A stretch of 64,000 nucleotides of DNA from a virus. The stretch spans positions 1 to 64,000 of the IMG/VR virus record IMGVR_UViG_3300042474_001076; one strand, given 5' to 3'. Shown here piece by piece: positions 44,558-54,314 of the stretch (position 1 is its first letter; each line of letters starts with the position of its first letter). A program made the position numbers and the translations under genes. The notes under the pieces were generated by a model that searched no databases, was not told the origin of the DNA, and was given only the letters and a program-made list of their open reading frames with translations.

Positions 44558-47500
44558 CGGAGAAAATATATTAGTAGAATTTGATTACCAAAACATATCA
44601 GTAATTGACCCAAATAAAATAATTGATGAAGAAGGTAGACCAAAAGAAAGACTTATAGATCACGAAAATCTTGTGTTCTACGCTAATTTAGAATGTTCTG
44701 TATTACCAAGAACTAAATTAGCTTTAGGCGTTTCACTAAACGAATCAGTTAAAACTATATCTGTTGGTAAAATTAATTTTTTAAATCCAGGGTTTAAAAA
44801 ATTTTTAGACAATGGATGGTCAGATGAAATAACAGGAAAAAATACTTTAACCGGAAAAGGTGTTAACCAACCAAAAAAATCTGTTAGTGTAAATCCTGAT
44901 AATTCAGCAGACTTTTATTATAGTCAAAGTTTAATATCAAATGGGGTACCTGGTGCTGTTGATAATGGATTATTAGGTATAACACAAATAAATTATAGTT
45001 GTGGTTTAGATTTTGTACCTACTATCGATATTACTCTTGAAGACGTAAAAGGAAGATCGTTGTTTGAAGGTGGTAATAATTCTCCATACGCAGCATTTTT
45101 CCAATTCCCATACCCACTTTTTCATTTAACCATAAAAGGATATTTGGGTAAAGCAATTAGAATACCATTAATGTTAGAAAAATTTGGATCTTCATTTGAT
45201 CCAAGTTCTGGTAACTTTAGGGTAAAATTAGAACTGAAAACATATAAATACACAATTATGTCTCATGTTACTTTTGGAGCAATGATGGGAACACCACTAA
45301 TGTACAAGTCAATTGTTACAACAAAACAAATCCAACCAAATAATAGTTCTAATAATTCAACACCTGTTAAAAAAACATTTGCAAGTGAGGGTTATCAAAA
45401 AATGAAAGAATTATATTCTGAATATAAATCAAAAGGATTAATTAATGATAATTTTCCTGAAATAACAATACAACAATTAAAGTACAGGTTAGATAGGTTT
45501 ATTAAAAATATAATAGATAGTTTTAAAAAAACTAACTTAAATGTTTTAAATGATTTAACAGATTACACAACCCAACTAACTGAATATGATGGGTATGTTT
45601 TTTATTATACTCCCGATTCTTGGGTAAAACAATATTTAGATGTGAATAATATTTTTGTACTTAAAGATAGTGAAGAAATAATATACCAATGGAAAAAAGA
45701 ATACAGGGACGATATTACAAAACAATCCGCACCACTAAATGAACTTGATGGTATAATTAAAAAATTTAATCTTGCTCTTGAAAAGAATAAAACATTAGGT
45801 TTAAATCAACCAAATTATATTCCGAACAAAATTGAATTAAATACTTGTTACACTAAATCAAAGTTTATTGATGTCAACATTAATAAAACATATTTGTTAA
45901 GAACAAATAAAGAATTACCCGGAATTCCATCCGAAGTTTCCGCTTTTACAAAAACATTAGAAATCGAATTTCAGAAAAATAAAAATTTTCAATTTGATGG
46001 TAAAGGTTACTTTTTAAATCAAACAAAAGTAATGCAACAAAAATATCAAATAAATAGACAAAAAATTGAAGAATCTTTAACTGCACAATTGGCGGATCAA
46101 ATGAGTAATACATCAACTGGTATTGGTTTTGAACCAACAATGAGGAATATTTTAGCGGTATTTTTTGCTCAAGGGGAAGCTTTTTTACGTCTGATGGATG
46201 ATGTACATACAAAGGCTTGGAATTTAAGAGAAGATAAGTATAGAAAAGATGCCGTATTTGGTAGTAATTCAACGGTCCCTAGTGTTGATATAAAAAACGA
46301 TGGAGAAGAAAACACCCCAATATATCCTTGGCCACAATTAATTGTTGAAAACACAAAAAACGATGGTGGTGAGAAATATGAATTAAAATATCCTGGTGAT
46401 CCGGTTTTATCGGGAAAAATAAACGCTTTTATACCTGAAATATGGCCTGAAGTTGAGTTTGTTGAAGAATTTATAAAGGCATATACAGAAAGAGAACTTC
46501 CAATTCCGGATCCTGAATATATTAATAATGGATTAACAAAACCTGAAAGATTAAGTTTTAATGCTATTGAATTTCCAATTAATAATCAAGTATTTCAAAA
46601 CACAGAAGAAGTAAAATTTTTTTATGAAATATATGAAAGATTAATGTTAAATTCATTTTATAGTTTAATGTCTAGAGACTCTTCGAAATTATATAATATG
46701 GAGTTTTATTCTGCCGAGTCAGAAGTTATTAACATTATAAAAGCGTTAGGTGATGACAACCCATATCTAACTAAAAAATTAAAAGAATATAATATTAATT
46801 CAGGAGTCTATGGAGGATTTTTAAGACATATCTCAAATCAAGGAGAGGGAATATCTTGGCAAAATTTTATTAGAGGAGAATTTAATACACCATATATTAA
46901 AAATGAAACATTAAGTTCATTTGATCTTTTAGACGCTAAGATATTAATTAATGAAATATCCCAACCAAATGTTGGAATAGAAAATACGGAATTAGTTGAA
47001 AAATATATTGGGATTGACAATGTAATTGAAAAATATGACATATGTGATTTGTACCCAATAACTAATTTATCTTGGGACAACAATTATTTGGCAAACGGCA
47101 CAATAATACAAAAAACAGAATTGGTATATAAGACTTCTGATGTTTTAAAATATGATTTAAATAATAAATCAATTGTTAATTTTACTGAAAATAAAATTAT
47201 AAAACCAATAACTAATTTTAATTATACTGATGACATTTTTAATCAATCAATTATAAATGGTAATTTAAAATTATTTTATAAAAATAGACAAATTAAAAAT
47301 CAATATATAACAGAAGGAAATGTTTTTTATAAAAATTATACAGACAATTTAATAGACGAACAAACAACTTCAATGTTGAACACCCCCTATTTTATAAATG
47401 CAATTCAAAAAGGAGTTTATAATTTTAGATATAATAGTGGAGATTCTTCCCCATATAAATTGGCAGCTTATCTATTTTTAAATAGTTTACCTTTAGCAAC

Positions 47501-50500
47501 ATTAAAAGAAAAATACAAATTACTTGATGATACTAATAATTCCACAAATGAATTAAGTTATATTATATCAACAATTAAAAAATTTGGAGCAATACATAGA
47601 TTACCACACGCTTGGATTTTAAAATATGGATCACTTTGGCATAGATACAAAACTTGGGTTGAAACTGGAAATGATATTTTAACAGAAGTTTGGAACAATT
47701 TTAATTATTCTTATAATTACGACCCCGTTAATAGTGCAACAACAAAATCTTATAATGTTACTATTGATGGTTCACCACAAGAAATTATATTAGAGGGTAA
47801 TATAACAACAAATGTTCTTGGAATTAATTATGTAAAAACAATTATTAATAATGGTTTTTACCCAAAAACAATAGATGATTTTAATGTTTTTTATCAAGGA
47901 AAAGTTGTTTTTGATAGTGTAGTACCAATTGGAGGTACTTGTGCAATAGTTAATGATAATGAATTAGAAGTACTAACAATAAATGGAGATGAAATTATTA
48001 GTGGAATGACACTATCTGGTACTTCATTACAATATGGTACAACAATAGTTTCTCAGATAAGTGGAACAACTGGGGGTGTTGGTAGATATATAATAACCCC
48101 TAATCAATTACCAAATGGTACAACAATTACTTTAGATCTTCTTGGTCCAACATTTAATTTTATTTTGACTAATGTTAACGCTGTTGGATATGTCAGTTCG
48201 GAAATACAATCTGCATTAAATACAAACTTAGGAATGGTTAAAACAACTGGTTCTTTAATTAATAAATCTAATGGGTTTGATTTTCCTAATGTTACACGTT
48301 CATTAACATTAACGCCTTGGTCTTGTTATGTAAAAACAACTGATCAAACTTCTATTTACCCCCTTCCTTCATTTGGGGGAATAATAAATCAAACTAAAGA
48401 TGAGTGTTTTAGAATAAATGGAACTATTAAAACAGAGGTTTCAGGAAATAACTCAATGTATAATGGTTCTGTAAGATTATTTTGGAAAGCACCAAATTAT
48501 GGGTATTTCAATAATAATAAAGTCGTTCCCCCAAGTCCTGACAGTTATTTAAAAGAAATTTATAATAGTGGTACAACACAACAAAATTTTTCAATAAATG
48601 GGGATATAGGTGATTACTCTAAATTGGATGAAATGTTTACATCATTTGATAAAAATATTTTGGACATTTTAGAGATAGAGTTTTTAAATTTTGGTAGATC
48701 GGTATATGATTATGACACATTAATTACATCTGTAACAGGTGAAGAGACAGAAAGTGAAAAAATGTGTAAAAATTTCCAATTGTTAATGAGAACAATGATG
48801 AAAATTCCGGTACCAACAGCAACAAATGGTGACTCCATTGTTTCAGAAATACAAAATAGTCAAATTACCGCATTTAAATCTTATTTAACTAAATTTATGG
48901 ATTATGAGGTTGTGATGAAATATGGTAACCCGTCAAACTTTGATAAAAAATTATTTTATACTTTTTCAAATAAATATATTGAGAATCCATATACATATCA
49001 AGGGTATAAACAATCATCACCAAACACTTTACCAACTGGATTATTAAGTCCTGTTACTTTATTACAATCAAAAACAAATAATCCAGTTACTTGGAAAGCT
49101 TTAGAGACTTATGTTGGGTTTTCAGAAATACCCGAATTAAAATATAAAAATAATGGATCATATATTACAGATTTTTTTATTGATTTAGATGTTCAATTTA
49201 ATGAAAAAAATGTTATTCAGTTTGCTCCGATAATAAAAATTTATGCAACACAGAAACTTAAAAAAAATAATATAACTAAAATTGAGTTTTATACTTTAAT
49301 GAATGATTATTTAAACAAAAATGAAGATTATATTGACACAGTACTTGATTTAGAATTAACAAGATTAAGAAATAAATTACCAAACGTAATAGTTACTCCT
49401 GATAGAAATAGTGTTAAATCTAATTTACAGGGAGAACAAACAAGATATGAAATATGGGACACATTTAAATCTATAAATGACAAATTTATTTCAGGTAATG
49501 ACTATAAAACAAAAACACTATTTGAAGACATTTTATTGTTCGATAGAGCAAGTAGAGATGTTGGTCAAAAAATATATGCTGACATTTTTAAAGTAAAAGA
49601 ATTAATAGAATATGGTGACCATAATAATAAAATGGTGGACATGGTAACAACTATTTTAACTCAAAATAATTTTACATACTTTACTATGCCGGCGTACGCT
49701 AATTTTTATAATGTACAAAACGTTAGTAAAAACCCAACACCAAATCCGGAAGGGACATTAGAGTTTGCAAATTCCTTATTTGGAACATTTTTAACATTAG
49801 ATTATCGGGATACAACATCAAAATTTTTATGTTTATATGCCAATAAACCTAGTGAACATTTAGCCTTAAATGATAATGTGGATTATCGTTTTAGAGATGA
49901 TGCTTTTGATTTAAGAAGATCAAGTGATAATCCATTACTTGACAATTTAAACGGAAAAACAGATTGGGATAAATCAAATAAGGTTGTTGGTTTTAATGTT
50001 GATATTGGACCTCAAAATCAACAAATATTCAAACAATTTGATATAAGTCAAGACCCTGGACTCCCAACAACAGAAAGTTTAGAAGTGTTAAATCAGATGG
50101 CGAATTTAAATAGAAACAGAAGTGAATCAACACAGAGCGTATCTCTTTATAACTTATATAGAAATAGAAGTTATAAGTGTAGTATTGATATGTTAGGTAA
50201 TGCAATGATTCAACCAATGATGTATTTTAACTTAAGAAACGTACCTATGTTTAGTGGTCCATATATGATTACGAAAGTTAGTCATAGAATAAGTGACAAT
50301 GGTTTTGATACTGAGTTTGAAGGACAAAGACAACCATTTTATAGTATTCCGGCAATAGATAAATTTTTACAATCGTTAAGTACCACAATATTATTATCAA
50401 TTAAAGAACAAATAGAAAAAGATGAAACCGCTAAACTAGATTCTCCCGAAAATATATTACAAGAACAAAATGATATTATTAACAATACAAATAATGGTAA

Positions 50501-51092
50501 TGGTTCTTTAACCCCAAATCAAAATTGTTCGGACAATTTAAATAGTTCTTATACAAACTATACAATTGAAACCCCTACTATTACTAAAATAACATTAAAA
50601 AATTCTATTGAATTAATTAAAAAGGAAATGATAAGTGCTAACATCACGACAGAAAATCAAACTTTAATGTTGGCATTTATATTTTCTGTGATGTATATTA
50701 ATTCTTATAAATCTGATAAATTTGAGGCATATGGTCATAATTACGGATCAATAAGGTTAGATGTTGCTTATGGGGGGTCATCATTTTTGATGGAAAACAA
50801 ATATTATTGTGTAAACCAAGGATCAACCCAAAATATACCACTTGCAATATTTAGGAGTGATGAGTACTTTGTAAAATTTGTAATAAGTAAATTCAAAGAA
50901 AAACTATCATTTATTTCAAATCAACCATTATCAACTACCGACGAACAAATAACAGCTCTTAGTAAAGCATTTATATTAAGATGGCCGGTTAACCAACCTG
51001 ACAGTGTTTATGATAAAATGACTGAACAAAATAAAAAAACAATTGAAAATAAATTTAGAGAGTCATTTAATATTGTTAAATCAATACCTTAA
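44547..51092 (+). CDS. Giant baseplate/hub protein with possible glucosaminidase-like C-terminus
   Basis: 2181 residues, one of the largest genes here. Residues 1-290: KLALGVSLNESVKTISVGKINFLNPG and FPYPLFHLTIKGYLGKAIRIPLM are typical of tail hub or baseplate proteins of large phages. The middle is Asn/Lys-rich and helical. Around 1860-1950, KCSIDMLGNAMIQPMMYFNLRN and SGPYMITKVSHRI match the gp44/gp27-like hub fold, which sits at the base of the tail. The last 180 residues (YGHNYGSIRLDVAYGG, then FRSDEYFVKFVISKF) recall the AGIQTD...FxSxExxxxF arrangement of glucosaminidase-like domains, but I cannot point to a catalytic Glu with confidence. Confidence 0.55.
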   Translation: MVNNGENILVEFDYQNISVIDPNKIIDEEGRPKERLIDHENLVFYANLECSVLPRTKLALGVSLNESVKTISVGKINFLNPGFKKFLDNGWSDEITGKNTLTGKGVNQPKKSVSVNPDNSADFYYSQSLISNGVPGAVDNGLLGITQINYSCGLDFVPTIDITLEDVKGRSLFEGGNNSPYAAFFQFPYPLFHLTIKGYLGKAIRIPLMLEKFGSSFDPSSGNFRVKLELKTYKYTIMSHVTFGAMMGTPLMYKSIVTTKQIQPNNSSNNSTPVKKTFASEGYQKMKELYSEYKSKGLINDNFPEITIQQLKYRLDRFIKNIIDSFKKTNLNVLNDLTDYTTQLTEYDGYVFYYTPDSWVKQYLDVNNIFVLKDSEEIIYQWKKEYRDDITKQSAPLNELDGIIKKFNLALEKNKTLGLNQPNYIPNKIELNTCYTKSKFIDVNINKTYLLRTNKELPGIPSEVSAFTKTLEIEFQKNKNFQFDGKGYFLNQTKVMQQKYQINRQKIEESLTAQLADQMSNTSTGIGFEPTMRNILAVFFAQGEAFLRLMDDVHTKAWNLREDKYRKDAVFGSNSTVPSVDIKNDGEENTPIYPWPQLIVENTKNDGGEKYELKYPGDPVLSGKINAFIPEIWPEVEFVEEFIKAYTERELPIPDPEYINNGLTKPERLSFNAIEFPINNQVFQNTEEVKFFYEIYERLMLNSFYSLMSRDSSKLYNMEFYSAESEVINIIKALGDDNPYLTKKLKEYNINSGVYGGFLRHISNQGEGISWQNFIRGEFNTPYIKNETLSSFDLLDAKILINEISQPNVGIENTELVEKYIGIDNVIEKYDICDLYPITNLSWDNNYLANGTIIQKTELVYKTSDVLKYDLNNKSIVNFTENKIIKPITNFNYTDDIFNQSIINGNLKLFYKNRQIKNQYITEGNVFYKNYTDNLIDEQTTSMLNTPYFINAIQKGVYNFRYNSGDSSPYKLAAYLFLNSLPLATLKEKYKLLDDTNNSTNELSYIISTIKKFGAIHRLPHAWILKYGSLWHRYKTWVETGNDILTEVWNNFNYSYNYDPVNSATTKSYNVTIDGSPQEIILEGNITTNVLGINYVKTIINNGFYPKTIDDFNVFYQGKVVFDSVVPIGGTCAIVNDNELEVLTINGDEIISGMTLSGTSLQYGTTIVSQISGTTGGVGRYIITPNQLPNGTTITLDLLGPTFNFILTNVNAVGYVSSEIQSALNTNLGMVKTTGSLINKSNGFDFPNVTRSLTLTPWSCYVKTTDQTSIYPLPSFGGIINQTKDECFRINGTIKTEVSGNNSMYNGSVRLFWKAPNYGYFNNNKVVPPSPDSYLKEIYNSGTTQQNFSINGDIGDYSKLDEMFTSFDKNILDILEIEFLNFGRSVYDYDTLITSVTGEETESEKMCKNFQLLMRTMMKIPVPTATNGDSIVSEIQNSQITAFKSYLTKFMDYEVVMKYGNPSNFDKKLFYTFSNKYIENPYTYQGYKQSSPNTLPTGLLSPVTLLQSKTNNPVTWKALETYVGFSEIPELKYKNNGSYITDFFIDLDVQFNEKNVIQFAPIIKIYATQKLKKNNITKIEFYTLMNDYLNKNEDYIDTVLDLELTRLRNKLPNVIVTPDRNSVKSNLQGEQTRYEIWDTFKSINDKFISGNDYKTKTLFEDILLFDRASRDVGQKIYADIFKVKELIEYGDHNNKMVDMVTTILTQNNFTYFTMPAYANFYNVQNVSKNPTPNPEGTLEFANSLFGTFLTLDYRDTTSKFLCLYANKPSEHLALNDNVDYRFRDDAFDLRRSSDNPLLDNLNGKTDWDKSNKVVGFNVDIGPQNQQIFKQFDISQDPGLPTTESLEVLNQMANLNRNRSESTQSVSLYNLYRNRSYKCSIDMLGNAMIQPMMYFNLRNVPMFSGPYMITKVSHRISDNGFDTEFEGQRQPFYSIPAIDKFLQSLSTTILLSIKEQIEKDETAKLDSPENILQEQNDIINNTNNGNGSLTPNQNCSDNLNSSYTNYTIETPTITKITLKNSIELIKKEMISANITTENQTLMLAFIFSVMYINSYKSDKFEAYGHNYGSIRLDVAYGGSSFLMENKYYCVNQGSTQNIPLAIFRSDEYFVKFVISKFKEKLSFISNQPLSTTDEQITALSKAFILRWPVNQPDSVYDKMTEQNKKTIENKFRESFNIVKSIP

Positions 51093-51115
51093 AATGTTTT
51101 TTTTGTTTTATTAGA

Positions 51116-51123
51116 TATTTATA
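51116..51123 (+). promoter_or_regulatory. Late-promoter-like TATTTATA motif
   Basis: AGATATTTATAATAA lies 11 nt before the ATG at 51135. Confidence 0.42.
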
Positions 51124-51134
51124 ATAAAAAAACT

Positions 51135-51359
51135 ATGAGCACAAAATTAATTTTAGATAACTATCTTGGTAAAAACACAAGAGTAACAGAAAAAGATAAT
51201 GGTAATGGATTTAAAGAGGTGTGTGATTTAGATACCGGAGATTGTTACACAATAAGAATGAAGGATGGACTGATTGAACGTGTAGACAATACATTAAACA
51301 CACATAAAAAAATCCAAGTTGAAACAAAATCTGGAATAAAACAATTATTAAACGGTTAA
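51135..51359 (+). CDS. Small hypothetical protein
   Basis: 74 residues. Polar, with a beta-hairpin-like pattern (FKEVCDLDTGDCYTIRMKDG) containing the only two Cys, and a Lys-rich end. I do not recognise it. It lies 1 nt before the next gene, and both share the late-type motif, so they are co-transcribed after the baseplate genes. Confidence 0.5.
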   Translation: MSTKLILDNYLGKNTRVTEKDNGNGFKEVCDLDTGDCYTIRMKDGLIERVDNTLNTHKKIQVETKSGIKQLLNG

Positions 51360-51360
51360 T

Positions 51361-52026
51361 ATGTCAATAGATAAAAAAATATTAGAAGAAATTAGAAGAT
51401 ATAAAAATATCAATAAATATATCTTAGAACAAGAAACACCTCCGGGTGAAGAATTACCCCCACTTCCGGGTGGAGAGGTTGCTCCTCCACCTCCTGGCGG
51501 AGAATTACCACCACCTCCGGGTGGAGAATTGCCACCACCTCCGGGTGGAGAGGTTGCTCCTCCACCTCCAACCGAACCAACACCTCAACCAGTTGATATT
51601 AAAAATGATCCTGATGTGGAAGAAGTTGGAAATGAAACCGAAGAACTTGATATTACCGATTTAATTAACACACAAAAAACATTTGCTGACAAACAAGAAG
51701 AATATTTTAATAATTTATTTAATCAATTAAATACTCTTGAGACTAAATTAGGTGAAATGGATAATTTAGTTAATACGGTAAATAGTTTGGAATCAAAAAT
51801 TGAAAAAATAAGACCAAAAACTCCTGAAGAAAAATTGGAATTAAGAAGTTTAGATTCTGGACCGTTTAATCAAAAATTAAGTGATTTTTTTGATGACAAA
51901 ATGGGAGAAATGGAAAAATCTGGAAAAAATGAATATGTTTTAACAACTAATGATGTTGAAGAATTTTCTCCAAATGAAATTAAAGGTAGTTTTAATGACT
52001 ACGAAGACCAAGATGAAATGATGTAA
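51361..52026 (+). CDS. Pro-rich repeat and coiled-coil protein with leader-like N-terminus
   Basis: 221 residues. Start DKKILEEIRRYKNINKYILEQE resembles the leaders of head-associated phage proteins and contains ILE sites (L/I-x-E) for a prohead protease. Residues 27-80 are six or more PPPPGGE/PPLPGGE units, followed by an acidic segment, a coiled coil (about 105-150, NTLETKLGEMDNLVNTVNSLESKIEK) and an acidic tail. There are no Cys. The Pro/Gly arm plus coiled coil suggests a scaffold-like or capsid-internal linker role; this is inference. Confidence 0.5.
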   Translation: MSIDKKILEEIRRYKNINKYILEQETPPGEELPPLPGGEVAPPPPGGELPPPPGGELPPPPGGEVAPPPPTEPTPQPVDIKNDPDVEEVGNETEELDITDLINTQKTFADKQEEYFNNLFNQLNTLETKLGEMDNLVNTVNSLESKIEKIRPKTPEEKLELRSLDSGPFNQKLSDFFDDKMGEMEKSGKNEYVLTTNDVEEFSPNEIKGSFNDYEDQDEMM

Positions 52027-52135
52027 CATGTTAATTATTTAATCAAAATCTCTATATATTTTTACTTACCTTATTGACTACTATTTTTATTTAACTTATA
52101 CTTTCTATTATAAACTTTTAAAAAATATATAAACA

Positions 52136-52996
52136 ATGGCGACAAACAATTCCTTTGATGCGGTTTTGGCTCAGTATGAGAGTTCAAAACAAAGTGGTTC
52201 TTCTTCCACTTCAAAATTTACACAAGAAGAAAGAATGAAAAAGTATTTCGCAGCAATCCTTAAGGATACCGAAAAACAAGGTCAGAGAACAATCCGTATT
52301 TTACCTACAACAGATGGGTCATCACCTTTTAAAGAGGTATGGTTCCACGAAATTAATGTTGACGGTAAATGGCAAAAGTTCTATGATCCGGCAAAAAATG
52401 ACAACGAACGTTCACCTTTAAATGAGGTTTATGAAGAGTTGATTTCAACAGGTCGTGAATCCGACAAACAATTAGCAACACAATACAAATCACGTAAGTT
52501 TTATATTGTTAAAGTAATTGATCGTGATAACGAATCTGACGGTGTTAAATTTTGGAGATTTAAACACAATTACAAACAAGAAGGAATACTTGATAAAATT
52601 ATTCCAATTTGGAAGGCAAAAGGTGATGTTACCGACTCTGATAATGGTCGTGACTTAATCCTTGAACTTACAAAGGCAAAGACTCCAAAAGGAGCAACAT
52701 ATACCGTAATTCAAACGGTTATGTATGATGATCCATCACCAACACATACTGATACTGATACATCTAATGATTGGATTAATAATGAGTTAACTTGGGAGGA
52801 TGTATATTCCAAAAAACCTGTTGAGTATCTTGAATCAATTGCTAAAGGAGAAACCCCAAGATGGGATACTGATGCGGGAAAATACATTTATTCCAACAGT
52901 AGTGTATCTGAAATTTCTTTGGGTGGATCAAAATCAATTAATCAAGTTGAAGACCCTCAAACAAATAATAACGTTGATGAGGAATTACCATTCTAA
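52136..52996 (+). CDS. 32: Single-stranded DNA-binding protein (T4 gp32-like)
   Basis: 286 residues, near T4 gp32 (301). The N-terminal basic/helical segment, the OB-like core (QGQRTIRILPTTDG, EVWFHEINVDGKWQKFYDP, KFYIVKVIDRDNESDGVKFWRF, WTKxKGDVTDSDNGRDL-like strand) and a long acidic C-terminus fit gp32. Two differences from T4: I see no Cys anywhere, so the T4 zinc site is absent, and the protein ends in DEELPF, like the partner-binding tip of bacterial SSB. It is the first of the replication genes and is followed by a terminator. Confidence 0.82.
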   Translation: MATNNSFDAVLAQYESSKQSGSSSTSKFTQEERMKKYFAAILKDTEKQGQRTIRILPTTDGSSPFKEVWFHEINVDGKWQKFYDPAKNDNERSPLNEVYEELISTGRESDKQLATQYKSRKFYIVKVIDRDNESDGVKFWRFKHNYKQEGILDKIIPIWKAKGDVTDSDNGRDLILELTKAKTPKGATYTVIQTVMYDDPSPTHTDTDTSNDWINNELTWEDVYSKKPVEYLESIAKGETPRWDTDAGKYIYSNSSVSEISLGGSKSINQVEDPQTNNNVDEELPF

Positions 52997-53010
52997 TTAA
53001 AGTTCGACAT

Positions 53011-53044
53011 GGGCACTTGGAAATACTGAGTGTCCATATTTTTT
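53011..53044 (+). terminator. Rho-independent terminator after gp32-like gene
   Basis: Stem GGGCACT/AGTGTCC (one G-U pair), 11-nt loop, then a T-rich tail. Confidence 0.7.
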
Positions 53045-53067
53045 AAAATCAAAAAAAATCAAAAAAA

Positions 53068-53295
53068 ATGAGTAAAATAGCAGAAAAAATGTATGAGGCA
53101 TTGTCCTTAAAGTATCGCAGTGAAATGGCAGAATCAGAAGCGACGTTATTAGTTTATTTAACTTCATCTGTTGGTATTGGTGAACATCCACAACATTTAG
53201 AAGAAATGGATAAGTTAGTTGAAAAATTCGCAAACGCACAAGATAAACTTGAGTCATTGGAAAAAATTCGTAAATATAATTCAGAAATTTTATAA
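53068..53295 (+). CDS. Small helical protein upstream of uvsX
   Basis: 75 residues, predicted fully helical and acidic (SKIAEKMYEALSLKYRSEM, then LEEMDKLVEKFANAQDKLE). No family recognised. It lies 4 nt before uvsX and after the gp32 terminator, so it heads the recombination gene unit; a small regulator or recombination mediator (a UvsY-like role) is possible but not supported by sequence. Confidence 0.5.
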   Translation: MSKIAEKMYEALSLKYRSEMAESEATLLVYLTSSVGIGEHPQHLEEMDKLVEKFANAQDKLESLEKIRKYNSEIL

Positions 53296-53299
53296 TAAA

Positions 53300-54283
53300 A
53301 TGGCGATAAGAAAAAGAGAAATATCTTTAGAAACAATTAAAGGTAAATATTCGACAAAAACAAAATACAAACCAGAAAGTTTCTATAATTGTGGAGAAGC
53401 TTTTATGGGATCATGTGGATTACCTGGCCCTATTATGGGTGGTATAAATATGTTTTTAGGACATTCAAATACCTCAAAAACAACGGCAATGATCCTTGCG
53501 GCAGCTGACGCTCAGAAAAAAGGTCATTTACCTATTCTTATTATTACTGAGAAAAAATGGTCTTGGGAACATGCTATTGAATTGGGATTACAGGCGGAAA
53601 AAAACGAACTTGGTGAGTATGATGGAATGTTTATTTTTAACGATTCATTTGATGTAATTGAACAAGCAACTGAATTTATTAATGACATTCTTGACGCTCA
53701 AGAAAAGGGAGATATTCCTTATAGTTTATTATTTTTGTGGGACAGTATTGGAAGTATACCTTGTCAGATGACTTTTGATGGTAAAGGCGGTGGAATGCAC
53801 AACGCAAAAGTATTAGCGGATAAAATTGGTATGGGAATTCATTCAAGAATCTCAAAATCTAAAAAAGAAGACTACCCATATTACAATACTTTAGTAATCT
53901 TAAATCAACCTTGGGTGTTACTTCCTGATAATCCATTTGGACAACCTGAAATCAAAGCCAAAGGTGGTGAAGCGGTATGGTTGGCATCATCATTAGTGTT
54001 TTTATTTGGTAATCAGAAAAAGGCAGGTATTAGTCACATTGATGCGACTAAGAATGGTAGAAAAGTATCTTTTGCAATTAGAACTAAAATTTCGATATTA
54101 AAGAATCACGTTAATGGTCTTGGGTATAAAGATGGTAAGATAATTGCAGTACCACAAGGTTATATTGCAGACACAAAAGAATCTTTGGATAATTATAAGA
54201 AAGACTATTCTGATTATTGGGAAACAAAATTAGGGTATTCAGATTATTCTTTAGCCGAATCTGATGATGACTCTGACGAGTAA
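53300..54283 (+). CDS. uvsX: RecA-like recombinase (UvsX)
   Basis: 327 residues from the ATG at 53300; earlier in-frame codons give a much less likely start inside the upstream gene. RecA core: GINMFLGHSNTSKTTAM (Walker A, residues 54-61), LIITEKKWSWEHA, LLFLWDSIGSIP (Walker B), GGMHNAKVLADKIG, LVILNQPWVL and GGEAVWLASSLVFLFG. Walker A is GxxxxSKT, the UvsX variant. The C-terminus is acidic (ESDDDSDE), usual for UvsX. It drives strand exchange for recombination-dependent replication with the nearby gp32- and gp41-like proteins. Confidence 0.92.
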   Translation: MAIRKREISLETIKGKYSTKTKYKPESFYNCGEAFMGSCGLPGPIMGGINMFLGHSNTSKTTAMILAAADAQKKGHLPILIITEKKWSWEHAIELGLQAEKNELGEYDGMFIFNDSFDVIEQATEFINDILDAQEKGDIPYSLLFLWDSIGSIPCQMTFDGKGGGMHNAKVLADKIGMGIHSRISKSKKEDYPYYNTLVILNQPWVLLPDNPFGQPEIKAKGGEAVWLASSLVFLFGNQKKAGISHIDATKNGRKVSFAIRTKISILKNHVNGLGYKDGKIIAVPQGYIADTKESLDNYKKDYSDYWETKLGYSDYSLAESDDDSDE

Positions 54284-54314
54284 AAAGTATTTTCAAACGA
54301 CTTAAAAAATTTAA

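Noticed and set aside
52027-52135. Host-type promoter before the gp32-like gene (TTG then TATACTTTC)
   Set aside because: Spacing and the -7 box deviate from TAnnTTTG, so it was not annotated.
53219-53299. Upstream start for uvsX
   Set aside because: Lies inside the preceding 75-residue gene; the ATG at 53300 matches UvsX N-termini.
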